A DNA stretch of 64,000 nt, from positions 407,387-471,386 of the forward strand of contig NW_002060943.1 in NCBI RefSeq assembly GCF_000150275.1, in the 5' to 3' direction. Each line of letters begins with the position of its first letter. Position 1 is the first letter of the stretch. Under the pieces are notes generated by a model. That model worked only from the letters and a program-made list of their open reading frames with translations, searched no databases and had not been told where the DNA came from. Positions 60,855 through 64,000 of the stretch are shown in pieces. Made by a program: the position numbers and the translations under genes. This DNA comes from Trichoplax adhaerens (Eukaryota; Placozoa; Uniplacotomia; Trichoplacea; Trichoplacidae).

Positions 60855-61193
60855 TTACTTAAGACGGGAGAAAAGAGTTTTTGCAACCTAAAAGTAAGGT
60901 AATGAAGACATGTTACGAATATGTTACGTTTTTACTTTGACCATAAAATTAATAGCAATTTATAAAGCAATAAATAGCTTTCAACTTTTTTTGAATGTGA
61001 AATATTGTAAATATGGTACTTACACATTTATCCGCACAATGCATAAAATCGAATAATTCTTGCGTACAAGTTTCTTCAGTATTACTACGACTATTTACTC
61101 GGTCATTACAAGTCTCATAAACACTTTTTAACGGAGCACATTTGGGGGACTCTCCACATTCTTCGAACAAAATAGGTTTAGGATCGATTGGAC

Positions 61194-61224
<31 letters not shown>

Positions 61225-62451
61225 AGCGTTGCCTCCTTCCTCTTCTTCGACGTCGCCTCCTTCCTCTTCTGGTTCTTCGGTTGGCTCTTCATCTTCTACC
61301 TATATATCATTAGCAAGACCAAATTAGGGTCATAATGTATCCAAATTTGGAACATTCAATTAGTTATTATATTTGCGTTTCGACGGTACTCGTAGATAGT
61401 AATGTAATACTGTAGCAGATGCTGTACCGTGCCTAGATAAACTGTAGACTACCAGAAGATTGTCTGGTAGTTTCTTGATAAGTTACTAGTTCAAGATGGT
61501 TTGCTACGGAGTAGAGATCTTGATCGACTGTTAGCAAACTATTGAGAAGAGGGGTCCACAGTGCTGTCTAGCTCGATTTGCAATATCGTACTGTAAAGGG
61601 TGATTGTGTGAATTGTCTATGCCGAATCACTCGTCAAGTATTTTGTTGCCAGTCATGCACTAGCATTAGTTATCGCATTAGTGGGGTATTACTAGGCTAG
61701 CGAGAGTAATTTCAGTAAGTTTAACGCTACCACGGTAGTTTAGATGTCAACATAATGGCAGTTTTTGATGGGGGTTAGGGATTTTGCGGTTTGTGAAGGT
61801 ACCGGTAAAATTGGAACGCATCCAAAGATAGAATATGGTATGAATATTTTAGATGATGCCACTACGAATAGCTCTTGTTGTATACAGATGGATTTAAGGC
61901 ATGAGAAATTTGGATACCATCCAACGAGTGGGCTATTCTCGGATTATTGTGTTACTACTCTAATTTGCAAATGTGTGTATTGTAGAGCGCGCAGCGAGCA
62001 TCCATTTCGCATTTGGCTGGAAGGCTGTCCATAAGGGTGAAATTAGGAAATACCAAAAATTTTGAGTCATTTTTAAAGCTAGAGGTACTGAATGACCATG
62101 AGAAGACGGCAAGGAAATTCATCGATACCCAAAATGGCCGATACAATACAACATGAAAGTAGTTTCATGTCGAGAAAGACTGAGGGGAATCAATATGTTG
62201 GCTTGCCAATGATAGCTAGCGTACGTGCAATATCCAAGTTTCAAGTGTAGATGAGTTGAGTTATGATGGTGGAATTGCGTCTAGTTGGAAATTGTGAAGG
62301 TTTATGCTGGGAAAATGGATTGAGCGATGATCCATTGGTTACAATATGTTTTCAATCAACAATTATCAAGTGGATAAGCGAGAGTATATCGCAATTTTGG
62401 TAGTAATACCTCTTCAGTAAGGGTTACTTCCTCTTCTTCAGTGAACGCCAT
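60855..62451 (-). CDS. UQCRH: Cytochrome b-c1 complex subunit 6 (hinge protein)
   Basis: Minus-strand exons 62410-62451, 61024-61299 and 60855-60887 give 116 residues (human 91). The product is the acidic hinge subunit of respiratory complex III in the mitochondrial intermembrane space, near cytochrome c1. It starts MAFTEEEEVTLTEE, then an acidic tract rich in Glu (about residues 15-50), then the helical hairpin with paired Cys: FEECGESPKC, VYETCNDRVNSRSNTEETC, TQELFDFMHCADKC and VAKTLFSRLK. The extra length is in the acidic tract, where EEEEGG(D/N)-type units repeat. Intron 1 (1.1 kb) contains an unrelated antisense ORF. Confidence 0.95.
61765..62034 (+). CDS. Orphan ORF antisense in UQCRH intron 1
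   Basis: An 89-codon ORF in a less AT-rich stretch, starting MMGVRDFAVCEGTG, with ten Cys. No signal peptide or domain is recognised, and a 63-codon ORF overlaps it on the other strand. It may be chance or part of an inserted repeat. Confidence 0.2.
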   Translation: MMGVRDFAVCEGTGKIGTHPKIEYGMNILDDATTNSSCCIQMDLRHEKFGYHPTSGLFSDYCVTTLICKCVYCRARSEHPFRIWLEGCP

Positions 62452-62519
62452 CTTGTCGCGTGTGATACTTTGATCTCGTACGAGCAGACGCAGATGAGCA
62501 AGTTGATTTAGTGCTGTTA

Positions 62520-62690
62520 CTGTACTCTCTTCCCCATACAGACTACAGTAGTGTGCAATACAATGTGTACACAGTACTGCAGTGTTTACAGTACGTGTAC
62601 TGTAGTCTCTGATACTGATGATACAGTAGTACTGTACAGTGTACAGTACAGTGTACACTCAGTGTACTGTACACTGTAGTCTGCGCAACA
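62520..62690. repeat. GTAC/CAGT self-complementary tract
   Basis: Dense CAGTACTGCAGTG, GTACTGTACAGTGTACAGTA words immediately upstream of the UQCRH start codon, in the likely promoter region. Confidence 0.85.
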
Positions 62691-62924
62691 TTACGTTATC
62701 ATTTTGCACAGCTGTCCAATGTCCAGTCATGGACTGCTACACTATTTCGTGTTGGTCGTTAGCTCATTTTTGGTAATACCATATTGAATGTGGGTAGGAC
62801 TAATTAGGAACCCACACTATTCGTTTGTCCACACTAATTGCCGTCGGTCGTGTAGTCGATTTCGTCGATCTCCTTCCTTGTAGAAGAACATCTTCTACAG
62901 CACTCGAGGAATCGATGGTCCTAG

Positions 62925-63970
62925 TGTTCTGGGACCACCTTGTGATGGCGCATGCGCAGATTGACTAATGAAGACCCTCATCCTCTCTAGTCTACTGTAG
63001 ACGTCTGGTACTACAAAATGTTGCAAACGCTGGGCAATTACTGTACTGTACAGTGTACACTGTACAGTATTTACTGATGGTTCTTGTGTTCTGCCACCAC
63101 CTTGTGATGGCGCATGCGCAGATTGACTAATGAAGACCCTCATCCTCTCTAGTCTACTGTAGACGTCTGGTACTACAAAATGTTGCAAACGCTAGGCAAT
63201 TACTGTACTGTACAGTGTACACTGTACAGTATTTACTGATGGTTCTTGTGTTCTGCCACTTTGTTATCGCGCGTGCGCGGACTGACGAATGAAGATCCTC
63301 ATTGACTCTAGTCTAGTACTACAAAATGTTGCAAACGCTGCGCAATACAGTACTGTACAGTGTACATAGCAGCATGGAAAGTGTATACTGTACTGTAGAC
63401 GTACTGTCCGTCATCCACTCTAGTCTAGTACTACAAAACGTTGCAAACGCTGCGCAATACTATGCTGTACTGTACATAGCAGCATGGACAGTGTATACTG
63501 TACGCTGTACTGAGTGGACACGTACTGTCACGTTGCCACCCAACAGGTTCGCAGGTCATACGCAGTACACTGAGTATACTACAGTCGATTGAAAATGATG
63601 TCAACCGCCAACCGTCATCAATGGAAGCCTCATTCGTGTTTTTGTAGACACTGTAGTCAGTGTAGTGTATTTACTGATGGTCCTTGTGTTCTGTCATTTT
63701 GTTATTGCGCGTGCGCGAACGGACTCATGAAGACCTTCATTGACTCTAGTCTGGTACTACAAAACGTTGCAAACGCTGCTCAATACTGTACTGTACACAG
63801 CAGCATGGAAAGTGTACAGTACAGTACACTAGACCTGATCATTTTGCATAACGTGCTTTTAGTGTACACGTACTATCGCACTTTTTCACTCTACAGGTTC
63901 GCAGGTCATAGGCAGTACACTGAGTACAGTACTACAGTGCAGTCGATTTGAAATGACGTCAACCGCCCAA
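62925..63970. repeat. Tandem array (163-bp period at first) with GTAC-rich cores, running to the window end
   Basis: CTACAAAA(T/C)GTTGCAAACGCT occurs near 63012, 63175, 63320, 63431 and 63758. The first two units are 163 bp apart and nearly identical, including TGATGGCGCATGCGCAG and TGTACAGTGTACACTGTACA. Later units carry the related GCGCGTGCGCG variant, with deletions and extra GTAC-rich or AACCGTCATC segments. A second block, AGGTTCGCAGGTCATA, occurs near 63545 and 63895. The 97- and 120-codon ORFs here are repeat artefacts. Confidence 0.92.
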
Positions 63971-64000
63971 CCGTCATCCATGGAAGCCTCATCGTGTTTT

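Noticed and set aside
62895-63188. 97-codon minus ORF with a duplicated peptide (FVVPDVYSRLERMRVF)
   Set aside because: The peptide duplication is just the 163-bp DNA repeat read in one frame; interrupted in the other units.

Overview
The window is animal nuclear DNA: AT-rich, with many short exons separated by small GT-AG introns. I found ten protein genes I can name or classify. Nine are single-domain-family orthologues of conserved animal proteins, most of which can be followed exon by exon at near-human length. Compact introns, deep conservation with vertebrates and a ciliary gene suggest an early-branching metazoan. A placozoan (Trichoplax-like) is my best guess, but this is an inference from style and I matched it to no reference.

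Layout: 205-3376 (+) 5'-truncated SH3-DH-PH Rho GEF (collybistin/ASEF type); 6481-9895 (+) RagA/B GTPase; 10788-13783 (-) DCN1-like neddylation factor; 15863-21151 (+) U2SURP/SR140; 21366-27390 (-) EIF2A; 29183-32111 (+) SPRYD7; 32980-37177 (-) PCID2, 20 exons with no long ORF; 50164-55373 (+) secreted C-type lectin/trypsin-like protease; 58016-59345 (+) DYNLT2B (TCTEX1D2); 60855-62451 (-) UQCRH. An unrecognised small gene probably lies at 56677-57499 (+). Neighbouring genes are often convergent (RRAGA/DCUN1D, U2SURP/EIF2A, SPRYD7/PCID2, DYNLT2B/UQCRH). They are unrelated housekeeping functions (growth signalling, neddylation, splicing, translation, mRNA export, respiration, cilia), with no sign of a functional cluster.

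The DNA between genes holds most of the unexplained structure. A self-complementary TGTACAGTACTGTACA-type low-complexity family recurs in at least six places (about 5.9, 14.6, 27.7, 37.5-38.5, 62.6 and 63.0-63.9 kb) and is embedded in two different satellite arrays. Other arrays are a 97-bp/57-bp minisatellite (46.6-47.5 kb), three 234-bp copies (59.8-60.5 kb), a roughly 110-bp array (4.6-5.05 kb), a 3-copy array at 44.1 kb and a 67-bp duplication at 39.9 kb. A diverged dispersed repeat occurs in opposite orientations at 5.6 and 28.7 kb. The stretch 38.6-50.1 kb is gene-poor, but two ORFs there encode signal-peptide-like leaders.

Most notable: the lectin-protease fusion; an exact RFX X-box upstream of the ciliary dynein-2 light chain gene; a 5-nt microexon in PCID2 and an ATG-only first exon in the DCN1-like gene; and a palindromic AATAAAATTTTATT that could serve as poly(A) signal for both convergent genes U2SURP and EIF2A.
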